A stretch of 64,000 nucleotides of DNA from DATKOF01 sp035524795 (GTDB lineage Bacteria; Pseudomonadota; Gammaproteobacteria; Burkholderiales; SG8-41): the NCBI GenBank assembly GCA_035524795.1, contig DATKOF010000011.1:62001-126000 (forward strand). The letters are read 5' to 3'. This document shows positions 43,564 to 51,199 of the stretch, piece by piece. Under the pieces are notes generated by a model that did not search any database, had not been told where the DNA came from, and worked only from the letters and a program-made list of their open reading frames with translations. The number at the start of each line of letters is the position of its first letter. Within the stretch, counting starts at the first letter, position 1. Both the position numbers and the translations under genes were made by a program.

Positions 43564-45954
43564 ATGAGTGCAGTGCTCGAAAGCAAGGCGACGGCCCAGG
43601 ACAGCCTGCTCGCCGAGAAGCTGAATTTCTCGAAGCGGCTGCAGGCCGTCACCAACAAGATCCACGCGACCAACAACATCGACGAGATCATGCTCGAACT
43701 GAGCCAGGATATCTGCGGCCTGTTCAACGCGGACCGGCTCACGCTCTATCTGATCAGCGAGGACAAGACCTCGATCGTGTCGAAGGTCAAGACCGGCCTC
43801 CATTCGTTCAAGGATCTCAAGTTGCCGATCGCCGAACAGAGCGTCGCCGGCTTCGTCGCCGTCCACAAGAAGGCGATCAACATCAAGGATGTCTACGACG
43901 ACAACGAACTCAAATCGTACAGCCCGCAGCTCAATTTCCTGAAGCAGGTCGACAGCAAGACCGGCTACCGCACCAAACAGATGCTGGTGGCGCCGGTGGT
44001 CGACGCGCAGAACAAGGAACTGATCGGGGTGGTGCAGATCATCAATTCCAAGACCGGCCAGCCGTTCCCGCCGGTGATGGAGGAAGGCGTCGCGCATCTC
44101 TGCGAAACCCTCGCCATCGCGTTCCGGCAACGCCAGAAACCGGCGATGCAGGTGCGCGGCAAATACGACCATCTGGTGACCAACGCCGTGCTGTCCGCCG
44201 AAGAGCTTGAACTGGCGACGCGCTCGGCGCGGCGCAAAAACCTCGATATCGAAACCGTGCTGTCCGACGAATTCCAGGTCAAGGCGGGCGCGATCGGCGA
44301 GGCGCTCGCCGCCTATTTTCAGGTCCCGTACGAGCCGTTCAAGGCGGACCGCGTCAAACCGCTCGACCTGCTGAAAAACATCAGCCGCGAGTTCGCCGAG
44401 AGCAACGGCTGGGTGCCGATCGACGATACCAAGGACGGCATCCTCGTGCTGACCACCGATCCGGAAAAGATCAAAGGCTCGCGCGTCGTCAACAACGTCT
44501 TCCCGAAGAGCAAGGTCGTCTACAAGGTCTGCGGCAACCGCGAGTTCGTGATGACGCTCGATCAGACTTTCGGCGGCGGCGGCGCCGCATCCGGCATGGT
44601 CGACGACACCACCGACATCGGCGACCTGCTGTCGGGCATGGAGGGCGAAGAGGCGGGTGAAGACAACAACGAAGATGTGGCGTCCGCCGCCGCCGACAAC
44701 GAAGTGGTCAAGCTGGTGAACAAAGTCATCGTTGACGCCTACAAGCAGGGCGCCTCCGACATTCACGTCGAGCCTTATCCCGGCAAGGCCAAGACCGAAA
44801 TCCGCTTCCGCAAGGACGGTTCGCTGGCGCCGTACATTTCGGTGCCGGCCGCCTACCGCAGCGCGATCGCGGCGCGTCTGAAGATCATGTGCGACCTCGA
44901 TATCTCCGAACGCCGCAAGCCGCAGGACGGCAAGATCAAGTTCAAGCGCTTCGGGCCGCTCGACATCGAGCTGCGGGTCGCGACGATACCGTCGCAGGGC
45001 GGCGTCGAGGACATCGTGATGCGGATACTCGCCGCCGGCGAGCCGATTCCGCTCGACAAACTCGGCCTTTCCAAGCGCAATCTCGAACAGTGCAAGGAGG
45101 CGATTTCCAAGCCGTACGGACTGTTCTTCGTGTGCGGGCCGACCGGTTCCGGCAAAACGACGACGCTGCATTCGGTGCTCGGCTATCTGAATACGCCGGA
45201 CACCAAAATCTGGACTGCTGAAGACCCGGTCGAAATCACCCAGCGCGGCCTGCGCCAGGTGCAGATGAACCCGAAGGCCGGACTCACTTTCGCAGTCGCG
45301 ATGAAAGCGTTCCTGCGCGCCGATCCCGACATCATCATGGTCGGCGAAATGCGCGACAAGGAAACGGTCGGCACCGGCATCGAAGCGTCGCTGACCGGCC
45401 ACCTGGTGTTCGCGACGCTGCACACCAATTCCGCGCCGGAATCGATCATCCGGCTGCTCGACATGGGGATGGACCCGTTCAACTTCGCCGACGCGCTGCT
45501 CGGCATCCTCGCGCAACGTCTGGCCAAGCGGTTGTGCGGTAAATGCAAGAAACCCCATGTCGCGACCGAGGAGGAGCTCGACAAGCTGATGGAAGAGTAT
45601 GTGACCGAGCTGCTGAACACCGAGAGCTGGAAAAAGGATCTGAAAAAAGCGCGCGCCGAACTGAAGGAAGAATGGCACCGGGAATTCGGCAACGAAAAGG
45701 GCGAGATCACGATTTACGAGCCGGTCGGCTGTGAGGTCTGCGGCGGTGGCGGCTACAAGGGTCGCGTCGGCCTGCACGAACTGCTGATCGGCACCGACGC
45801 GATCAAGAAGAACATCCAGGAACATGCGCGGGTCGCTGAAATGTTCGCGACCGCGCTCGAAACCGGCATGCGCACGCTGAAGCAGGACGGCATCGAAAAG
45901 GTGTTGATGGGCATCACCGACATCCATCAGGTGCGCGCGGTCTGTATCAAATAG
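43564..45954 (+). CDS. GAF-domain PilB/GspE-type secretion/pilus ATPase
   Basis: 796 aa. N-terminal GAF (~15-190) with VDSKTGYRTKQML (Asp130-Arg136), a motif of cyclic-nucleotide-type GAF domains; a MshEN/T2SSE_N-like region (~205-330) lacking a clear c-di-GMP consensus; an acidic linker; then the ATPase (~390-790) with GPTGSGKTTT (Lys531), DPDIIMVGEMRD, HTNSAPESI, and zinc cysteines CGKC and CEVCGGGG. This is an extension-motor architecture with an added ligand sensor. No PilC, PilD or secretin gene is adjacent; start ATG 43564 has an AAGGAG site. Confidence 0.9.
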   Translation: MSAVLESKATAQDSLLAEKLNFSKRLQAVTNKIHATNNIDEIMLELSQDICGLFNADRLTLYLISEDKTSIVSKVKTGLHSFKDLKLPIAEQSVAGFVAVHKKAINIKDVYDDNELKSYSPQLNFLKQVDSKTGYRTKQMLVAPVVDAQNKELIGVVQIINSKTGQPFPPVMEEGVAHLCETLAIAFRQRQKPAMQVRGKYDHLVTNAVLSAEELELATRSARRKNLDIETVLSDEFQVKAGAIGEALAAYFQVPYEPFKADRVKPLDLLKNISREFAESNGWVPIDDTKDGILVLTTDPEKIKGSRVVNNVFPKSKVVYKVCGNREFVMTLDQTFGGGGAASGMVDDTTDIGDLLSGMEGEEAGEDNNEDVASAAADNEVVKLVNKVIVDAYKQGASDIHVEPYPGKAKTEIRFRKDGSLAPYISVPAAYRSAIAARLKIMCDLDISERRKPQDGKIKFKRFGPLDIELRVATIPSQGGVEDIVMRILAAGEPIPLDKLGLSKRNLEQCKEAISKPYGLFFVCGPTGSGKTTTLHSVLGYLNTPDTKIWTAEDPVEITQRGLRQVQMNPKAGLTFAVAMKAFLRADPDIIMVGEMRDKETVGTGIEASLTGHLVFATLHTNSAPESIIRLLDMGMDPFNFADALLGILAQRLAKRLCGKCKKPHVATEEELDKLMEEYVTELLNTESWKKDLKKARAELKEEWHREFGNEKGEITIYEPVGCEVCGGGGYKGRVGLHELLIGTDAIKKNIQEHARVAEMFATALETGMRTLKQDGIEKVLMGITDIHQVRAVCIK

Positions 45955-45965
45955 GAATTCCCGCC

Positions 45966-47624
45966 GTGAACCAGATGCAGCGCCCGCCCGATCCTTCGAA
46001 CCTGTTCGAGCGGCTCGAACAGCTCAACCAGATCGGCGTCGCGCTGTCGAAGGAAACCGACATCAACCGGCTGCTCGAGGCGATCCTGCTGGCGGCCAAG
46101 AACATCACCAACGCCGACGGCGGCACGCTCTATCGCGTAACCGAAGAGCGCACGCTCAAGTTCGAAATCATGCGCAACGACACGCTGGGCGTCGCGATGG
46201 GCGGCACCACCGGCGTCGAGATACCGTTCTACCCGATCTATCTCTACGACAAGGACGACAATCCGATCAACTCGATGGTCGTCGCCTACGCCTATCACCA
46301 TGACCGCTCGGTCAATATCGCCGACGCCTATATCGAGGAAGGCTTCGATTTTTCCGGCACCAAGAATTTCGACAAGAAGACCGGCTACCGCTCGCAGTCG
46401 TTTCTGACGGTGCCGATGAAGAACCACGAAAACGAGATCATCGGCGTGCTGCAGCTGCTCAACGCCAAGGAGCGCGCAACCGGCCGGGTGGTGCCGTTTT
46501 CGACGGAAGACCAGCAGCTCGCTGAATCGCTGGCGTCGCAGGCCGCGATCGCGCTGACCAACCGGCTGCTGATCAACCATCTCGAAAACCTGTTCGAATC
46601 GTTCATCAATCTGATCAACGCCGCGATCGACGACAAATCGCCGTACACCGGCGGCCACTGCGAACGCGTGCCGATGCTGACGATGATGCTGGCGGAGGCG
46701 GTCAACAACGTGAAGGTCGGACCGCTCCGCGATTTCCACATGACCGACAAGGACCGCTACGAACTCAAGATCGCGGGACTGCTGCACGATTGCGGCAAGG
46801 TGACGACGCCGGTGCACGTCGTCGACAAGGCGACCAAGCTGCAGACGATCTTCGACCGCATCCATCTGCTCGACACCCGCTTCGAGGTCGTCAAGCGCGA
46901 CGCCGAGGTCGCGATGCTGAAGGCGAAAGCGGCGGCGCTGGAAAAAGGCGACGCGGCGGCGGCGAAAAAAGCCGAGCGCGACTTCGAAATCCGGCTGCGC
47001 GAAATCAACGAGGACCGCGAATTCCTGCGCTTCACCAATGTCGGCGGAGAAGCGATGAAGGAGGACGAACAGCAAAGGGTGCGCGCGATCGCGTCGAAGT
47101 ACCGCTGGCGCGACGTGCAGGGCAATCTGACCGATTTCCTGACCGCCGAAGAGGTCGAGAACCTGACCATCAAAGCCGGCACGCTGACTGCCGCCGAACG
47201 GCAGATCATCAACCACCACATCGACGTGACGATCCAGATGCTGGAGGCGCTGCCGTGGCCGCGCCACCTGAAGCACGTTCCCGAATATGCGGGCGGCCAC
47301 CACGAACGGATGGACGGCAAGGGTTATCCGCGCGGGCTGACGCGCGACCAGATGTCGGTGCAGGCGCGCTGCATGGGCATCGCCGACATCTTCGAGGCGC
47401 TGACCGCGAAGGACCGCCCCTACAAGAAGGGCAAGACACTGTCGGAATCGCTGGCGATCCTCGGCAAATTCAAGCTCGGCGGCCACATCGATCCCGACCT
47501 GTTCGACGTGTTCGTGTGGGAAAAGGTCTATCTCAAGTACGCGGAACAGTGCCTCGACCCGCAGCAGATCGACGAGGTCGATGTGTCGAAGCTCCCCGGC
47601 TATGCGCCGCCGCCGCTGCATTGA
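45966..47624 (+). CDS. GAF and HD-GYP domain protein (probable c-di-GMP phosphodiesterase)
   Basis: 552 aa, GTG start 11 bases after the ATPase gene. N-terminal GAF (~12-210) contains NFDKKTGYRSQSFLTVP (Asp136-Arg142), the same D-x-K-T-G-Y-R motif as the neighbouring ATPase. HD-GYP: His274-Asp275 (HDCGK) and HHERMDGKGYPRG (445-457). The two halves are ~170 residues apart, far more than usual, owing to a charged coiled-coil insert (~305-400). Catalytic residues are complete. Confidence 0.9.
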   Translation: MNQMQRPPDPSNLFERLEQLNQIGVALSKETDINRLLEAILLAAKNITNADGGTLYRVTEERTLKFEIMRNDTLGVAMGGTTGVEIPFYPIYLYDKDDNPINSMVVAYAYHHDRSVNIADAYIEEGFDFSGTKNFDKKTGYRSQSFLTVPMKNHENEIIGVLQLLNAKERATGRVVPFSTEDQQLAESLASQAAIALTNRLLINHLENLFESFINLINAAIDDKSPYTGGHCERVPMLTMMLAEAVNNVKVGPLRDFHMTDKDRYELKIAGLLHDCGKVTTPVHVVDKATKLQTIFDRIHLLDTRFEVVKRDAEVAMLKAKAAALEKGDAAAAKKAERDFEIRLREINEDREFLRFTNVGGEAMKEDEQQRVRAIASKYRWRDVQGNLTDFLTAEEVENLTIKAGTLTAAERQIINHHIDVTIQMLEALPWPRHLKHVPEYAGGHHERMDGKGYPRGLTRDQMSVQARCMGIADIFEALTAKDRPYKKGKTLSESLAILGKFKLGGHIDPDLFDVFVWEKVYLKYAEQCLDPQQIDEVDVSKLPGYAPPPLH

Positions 47625-47766
47625 TGTCTTTCGCCGCTGACGCTGTGCGGCACATTCTGCCGATTCATGTGCCATCACCCGGGGCAGCCGTTGCAAAGCA
47701 GGTTGTTGGATGCTGCGGAAGGGCGGTCTGGCGTTAAAATATCACGCTGTCAGCGGATTTTGTCGT

Positions 47767-47782
47767 TGGCATGGAGTTTGCG
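47767..47782 (+). promoter_or_regulatory. Sigma-54 promoter of the pilin gene
   Basis: TGGCAT-GGAGT-TTGCG matches TGGCAC-N5-TTGCW, with GG and GC exactly 10 bases apart. It sits 64 bases before the pilin ATG. RpoN control (via PilSR) is well known for type IV pilin genes. Confidence 0.75.
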
Positions 47783-47845
47783 GTGAATACGTCCGGACGG
47801 GCATAATTTCCCGGCTCATTAACAACCTACAGGAAGGAGCTTCAC

Positions 47846-48406
47846 ATGGTTCGCCAAATGCAGAAAGGCTTTACCCTGATCGAACTGATGATCGTGGTCG
47901 CGATCATCGGCATTCTGGCCGCGGTCGCGCTGCCGGCGTATCAGGACTATACGATTCGCGCCAAGGTGTCCGAAGGCCCGACGCTGGCTGACGGCATCAA
48001 GCTTGCTGAAACCGAAACCTTCCAATCGAAGGGGCCGGGAGATATGACCTGTTCCGATGCAACGACTTGCGGCAACATCGGCGCCTCCCTCCCGTCTGGC
48101 ACGAACAACATTACGTCTATTGTGAGCGGCGCTGATGGCACGATCACCATTAGCTACACTGCTGCAGTGGTGCCGAGCGGTGCGAATGTGCTGACCATTG
48201 TGCCGAGCGTGGCGCTGAACGATATCAACTCCGCGGGCAGCCAGGTCAACTGGTCGTGCGGCGGCGCCGCCACCACGGTTGATCAGAAATATCTGCCTTC
48301 GACCTGTCGCGGCAACACCGGCAACGCTGCCGGCTATGGCTCGACCAGCACCAGCAGCTCTTCGAGCAGCAGCTCCAGCTCTTCTTCGAGCAGCTCGGGC
48401 AGCTGA
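47846..48406 (+). CDS. pilA: Type IV major-pilin-like protein with a polyserine tail
   Basis: 186 aa. Prepilin leader MVRQMQKG then FTLIELMIVVAIIGILAAVA with Glu5 in the mature chain, the PilD cleavage/methylation site. Mature N-helix is followed by a short globular domain with four Cys (two likely disulfides, including a C-terminal D-loop WSCGG...STC). The final ~22 residues are almost all Ser/Thr: GSTSTS then a run of 15 Ser in total, then GS. AGGAAGGAG ribosome site, sigma-54 promoter upstream and strong terminator downstream, so monocistronic. Confidence 0.93.
   Translation: MVRQMQKGFTLIELMIVVAIIGILAAVALPAYQDYTIRAKVSEGPTLADGIKLAETETFQSKGPGDMTCSDATTCGNIGASLPSGTNNITSIVSGADGTITISYTAAVVPSGANVLTIVPSVALNDINSAGSQVNWSCGGAATTVDQKYLPSTCRGNTGNAAGYGSTSTSSSSSSSSSSSSSSSGS
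48341..48403 (+). repeat. Polyserine-coding tract at the pilin C-terminus
   Basis: 21 codons giving S-T-S-T, 15 Ser, G, S. The 15 serines use AGC x8, TCT x3, TCG x3 and TCC x1, so it is not a simple nucleotide microsatellite. Confidence 0.9.
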
Positions 48407-48428
48407 TCGTTCCTTCCCGGCCGTGCAG

Positions 48429-48453
48429 AAAGCCCCTCGCAAGAGGGGCTTTT
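48429..48453 (+). terminator. Rho-independent terminator of the pilin gene
   Basis: AAAGCCCCTC (ending 48438), loop GCAA, GAGGGGCTTT, then T-rich TTTG. Perfect 8-bp GC-rich core 23 bases after the pilin stop; it may also serve the converging methyltransferase-like gene. Confidence 0.88.
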
Positions 48454-48457
48454 TGTT

Positions 48458-49513
48458 TCAGCAGACGCCGGGGATGAAGCGGTAATGGATCTGCTGCTTG
48501 TAGCGGTCGTAGCCGTCGCCGAGCAGCGACAGATGCCGTTCTTCGGTCCAGGCGCGGGCGGCATAGATCACCGTGAACAGCGCCATGCAGCCGACGGACC
48601 ACAGGCCTTTTTCGAGCGAGCCCGAAAACGCCGCCGCGAACGTCGGAAGGGCGCCGATCCACCACGCGAGATTTTTGGCGGCATAAGCGGGGTGGCGCAC
48701 CCAGCGGTACGGTCCGCTGGCGATGACGCCGCGGTTGGTCAGGTTGCTGGCCTTCCAGCCGAGCGCGACCGAGGCCCAGGCATAGATCGCCATCAGACCA
48801 AGGATCAGGCAGTCGGCGCCGATTTCCAGAGCGGAATCCGTGAAGCGCGGCGCGTCGGACGACTGCCAGGGGAAGACGTAGGTCGCCATGCCGTTGAAGG
48901 GCGGATAGCAGGCGATGCAGACCGCCCATCCCAGAAACGTCGGCTCCACGCTGCGAATGACGTTATCGAGCCGCGGAATTTCGACCATGTAGCCGAACGT
49001 GAAAATGATGACGTCGACGAAAAACAGCAGATTCAGCAGCAGCAGATACAGATGCAGGTGAAAGCCGGCCGCCACGGTGGTCAGCGCGTGGTATTCCCGC
49101 GCCACGATCGCGAGGTTGTTGACCACGAAATTGATCATCAGCGGCAGGAAAAAGAATTTGAGCGCGATGGCGAGCCACGCCTGCTTTTCCGCGAAGCCGA
49201 AGCGCGGCTGTTGCCGGCGCGCCCATCGCATCAGCCACGATAGCGCGATGCGCGCCTTGCTGACGGTGGCCGGGAACAGGCGGTAGTAGGCGATCAGCGC
49301 GACGGTGTAGACGATTCCCGCCGCGGTCAGCAATCTGTCGGCGGTCAGCGGAAACCAGATCGTGCCGCTGTCGTTGTGGATCAGAAAATAGCCGTTGAAA
49401 GTCCGGACCCGGAAATCGCCCGCGGACAGCGCGATTCCCGCCCACATCACGATCAACGTCGGCAGATAATTGGCAAAGAAATTTTTCCAGTCACGGTTTT
49501 CCGGCATGGGCAT
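48458..49513 (-). CDS. Membrane methyltransferase-like protein (ICMT/PEMT family)
   Basis: 351 aa with ~8 membrane helices. The C-terminal third has the ICMT/phospholipid-methyltransferase signature GPYRWVRHPAYAAKNLAWW, followed by RAWTEERHLSLLGDGYDRY, which binds SAM in this superfamily. The N-terminal two-thirds is an extra membrane domain not found in minimal ICMT proteins. Substrate unknown; bacterial relatives methylate lipids or small thiols. Convergent with the pilin gene, with the terminator between. Confidence 0.75.
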   Translation of the reverse strand: MPMPENRDWKNFFANYLPTLIVMWAGIALSAGDFRVRTFNGYFLIHNDSGTIWFPLTADRLLTAAGIVYTVALIAYYRLFPATVSKARIALSWLMRWARRQQPRFGFAEKQAWLAIALKFFFLPLMINFVVNNLAIVAREYHALTTVAAGFHLHLYLLLLNLLFFVDVIIFTFGYMVEIPRLDNVIRSVEPTFLGWAVCIACYPPFNGMATYVFPWQSSDAPRFTDSALEIGADCLILGLMAIYAWASVALGWKASNLTNRGVIASGPYRWVRHPAYAAKNLAWWIGALPTFAAAFSGSLEKGLWSVGCMALFTVIYAARAWTEERHLSLLGDGYDRYKQQIHYRFIPGVC

Positions 49514-49629
49514 CGTCCATGGAAAGAGCGGAGCTTATCAGCTAGCCGCCTGTTCCGGGATACGGCGCCGCGTGTTGCAGGAAGTAACCGCGTTTGGGAA
49601 CTTGCGGGCGGCTGGCTTATCATAGGGGC

Positions 49630-51078
49630 GTGAAAATCCGCAATCTGATGCTCGCGCTGGCGCTGCTCGCCGTTCCCGCCGCCTTTTCCCAGAACCTGCC
49701 CGATCTCGGCGATGAATCCCAGAGACTGCTGTCGCCGCTGCAGGAGCTGCAGCTCGGCCGCGAAATCATGCGCGAGATACGCGCCGACCCCAGCTATTCC
49801 GACGATCCCGAGGTCGTCGACTACCTGAACGCGCTCGGCCGCCGGCTGGCGATGGCGAGTCCCGATCCCAACCAGCAGTTCGATTTCAACCTGCTGATCG
49901 ATCCGCAGATCAACGCTTTTTCGCTGCCGGGCGGTTTCGTCTGCGTCAATTCGGGATTGATCATGACCGCGCAGAACGAATCCGAGCTGGCCGGCGTGCT
50001 GGGCCACGAAATGGGCCACGTCGAGCAGCGTCACTTTGCGCGCCAGATGGCGGAGCAGCAGCGCGGGCAGATACTGTCGCTGGCGACGATGGCGGCCGCG
50101 CTGCTGGCGTCGCGCGCCAATCCCGATCTGGCGCAGGCGGGAATCATGGGATCGCAGGCCGGTTTCGTGCAGAGCCAGCTCAGCTATTCGCGCGACAAGG
50201 AACGCGAAGCCGACCGCGTCGGTTTCCAGACCATGGTCGGTGCCGGTTTCGACCCGCAGGGCATGGCGTCGTTTTTCCAGCGGCTGCAGCAGGCGACGCG
50301 CCTCGAGGATGACGCTCCGGTTTATCTGCGCACCCACCCGCTGACCTACGAGCGGATCGCCGACATGCAGAACCGCGCACAGAGCGTCCCTTATCGCCAG
50401 GTGCCGGACAGCCTGGAATTCCAGCTGGTGCGCGCCAAACTGAAGGCCGAGATCGGCGACGCCAAGGACAACGTCGCCTTTTTCGAACAGAGCCTGAGCG
50501 AGAAAAGGTATCTGAATGAAGCGGCCAGCCGCTACGGCCTGGCGGCGTCGCTGGTGATCGCCAAGAACTACGACCGCGCCAAACAGGAGATACAGACCCT
50601 GCGCAAGCTGCTGCCCGGAAATCCGATGGTGGCCGATCTCGCCGCCCAGATTTACGACGAATCCGGAGACACCAACACCGCGCAGCAGATCTACCACGAC
50701 ACGCTGCAGGCGTATCCCAACTACCGCGCGCTGACTTACGATTATGCCGACGTCCTGCTGAAACACAATCAGCCGGCGGCGGCGCTCAAGCTGGTCGAGA
50801 AGCGCCTGCAGTTGGCGCCGTCCGACTATCATCTGTACCAGTTGCAGGCGCGCAGTTACGCGGCGCTCGACAAACACCTGCTCGAGCATCGCGCGCAGGC
50901 CGAGGCCGATTTCCGCCTTGGCGACATCAAGGCCTCGATCGAACAGTTGCGGCTCGCGCAGAGAAGCGGCGACGGCGATTTCTATCAGATGGCCGGGGTG
51001 GAGGCGCGGCTCAAGGAGCTGCAGGCGCTGCTGCCGCCGGAAGATGACGATCGCAAGGACCGCCAGGGCCGTCACTGA
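49630..51078 (+). CDS. bepA: BepA/YfgC-like periplasmic M48 protease with TPR domain
   Basis: 482 aa. Starts at GTG 49630; signal peptide KIRNLMLALALLAVPAAFSQ. Zinc protease site VLGHEMGHVEQRH with third ligand in READRVGF; a C-terminal TPR array (~300-470). BepA homologues assemble or degrade outer-membrane proteins such as LptD and BamA. All catalytic residues are present. The Gly/Met-rich loop after HEMGH (ATMAAALLAS) matches the family. Confidence 0.92.
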   Translation: MKIRNLMLALALLAVPAAFSQNLPDLGDESQRLLSPLQELQLGREIMREIRADPSYSDDPEVVDYLNALGRRLAMASPDPNQQFDFNLLIDPQINAFSLPGGFVCVNSGLIMTAQNESELAGVLGHEMGHVEQRHFARQMAEQQRGQILSLATMAAALLASRANPDLAQAGIMGSQAGFVQSQLSYSRDKEREADRVGFQTMVGAGFDPQGMASFFQRLQQATRLEDDAPVYLRTHPLTYERIADMQNRAQSVPYRQVPDSLEFQLVRAKLKAEIGDAKDNVAFFEQSLSEKRYLNEAASRYGLAASLVIAKNYDRAKQEIQTLRKLLPGNPMVADLAAQIYDESGDTNTAQQIYHDTLQAYPNYRALTYDYADVLLKHNQPAAALKLVEKRLQLAPSDYHLYQLQARSYAALDKHLLEHRAQAEADFRLGDIKASIEQLRLAQRSGDGDFYQMAGVEARLKELQALLPPEDDDRKDRQGRH

Positions 51079-51093
51079 GTAACGGTTCCCCGC

Positions 51094-51115
51094 CCGCTCC
51101 GTCACAGCGGTTTTT
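51094..51115 (+). terminator. Probable terminator after bepA
   Basis: CCGCT (51094-51098) pairs with AGCGG (51106-51110), then TTTTTATTT. Only five base pairs, so moderate strength. Confidence 0.45.
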
Positions 51116-51127
51116 ATTTGTCGTGCG

Positions 51128-51167
51128 GCGTCCGTCACGGAACGGACGCAAGACGATGCTTTATAAT
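51128..51167 (+). promoter_or_regulatory. Promoter with overlapping operator-like inverted repeat for the kinase-CNB gene
   Basis: TATAAT at 51162-51167. A perfect inverted repeat GCGTCCGT (51128-51135) / ACGGACGC (51142-51149) with a 6-base spacer covers the -35 position, where no consensus -35 exists. This suggests control by a dimeric DNA-binding protein. Confidence 0.45.
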
Positions 51168-51199
51168 CCCGGGCTCCCGGCAATCGCAGGACGTGCTGC

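Noticed and set aside
43471..47696. Long minus-strand frames opposite the ATPase and HD-GYP genes
   Set aside because: Shadow frames. The plus-strand proteins have full motif sets and good ribosome sites.
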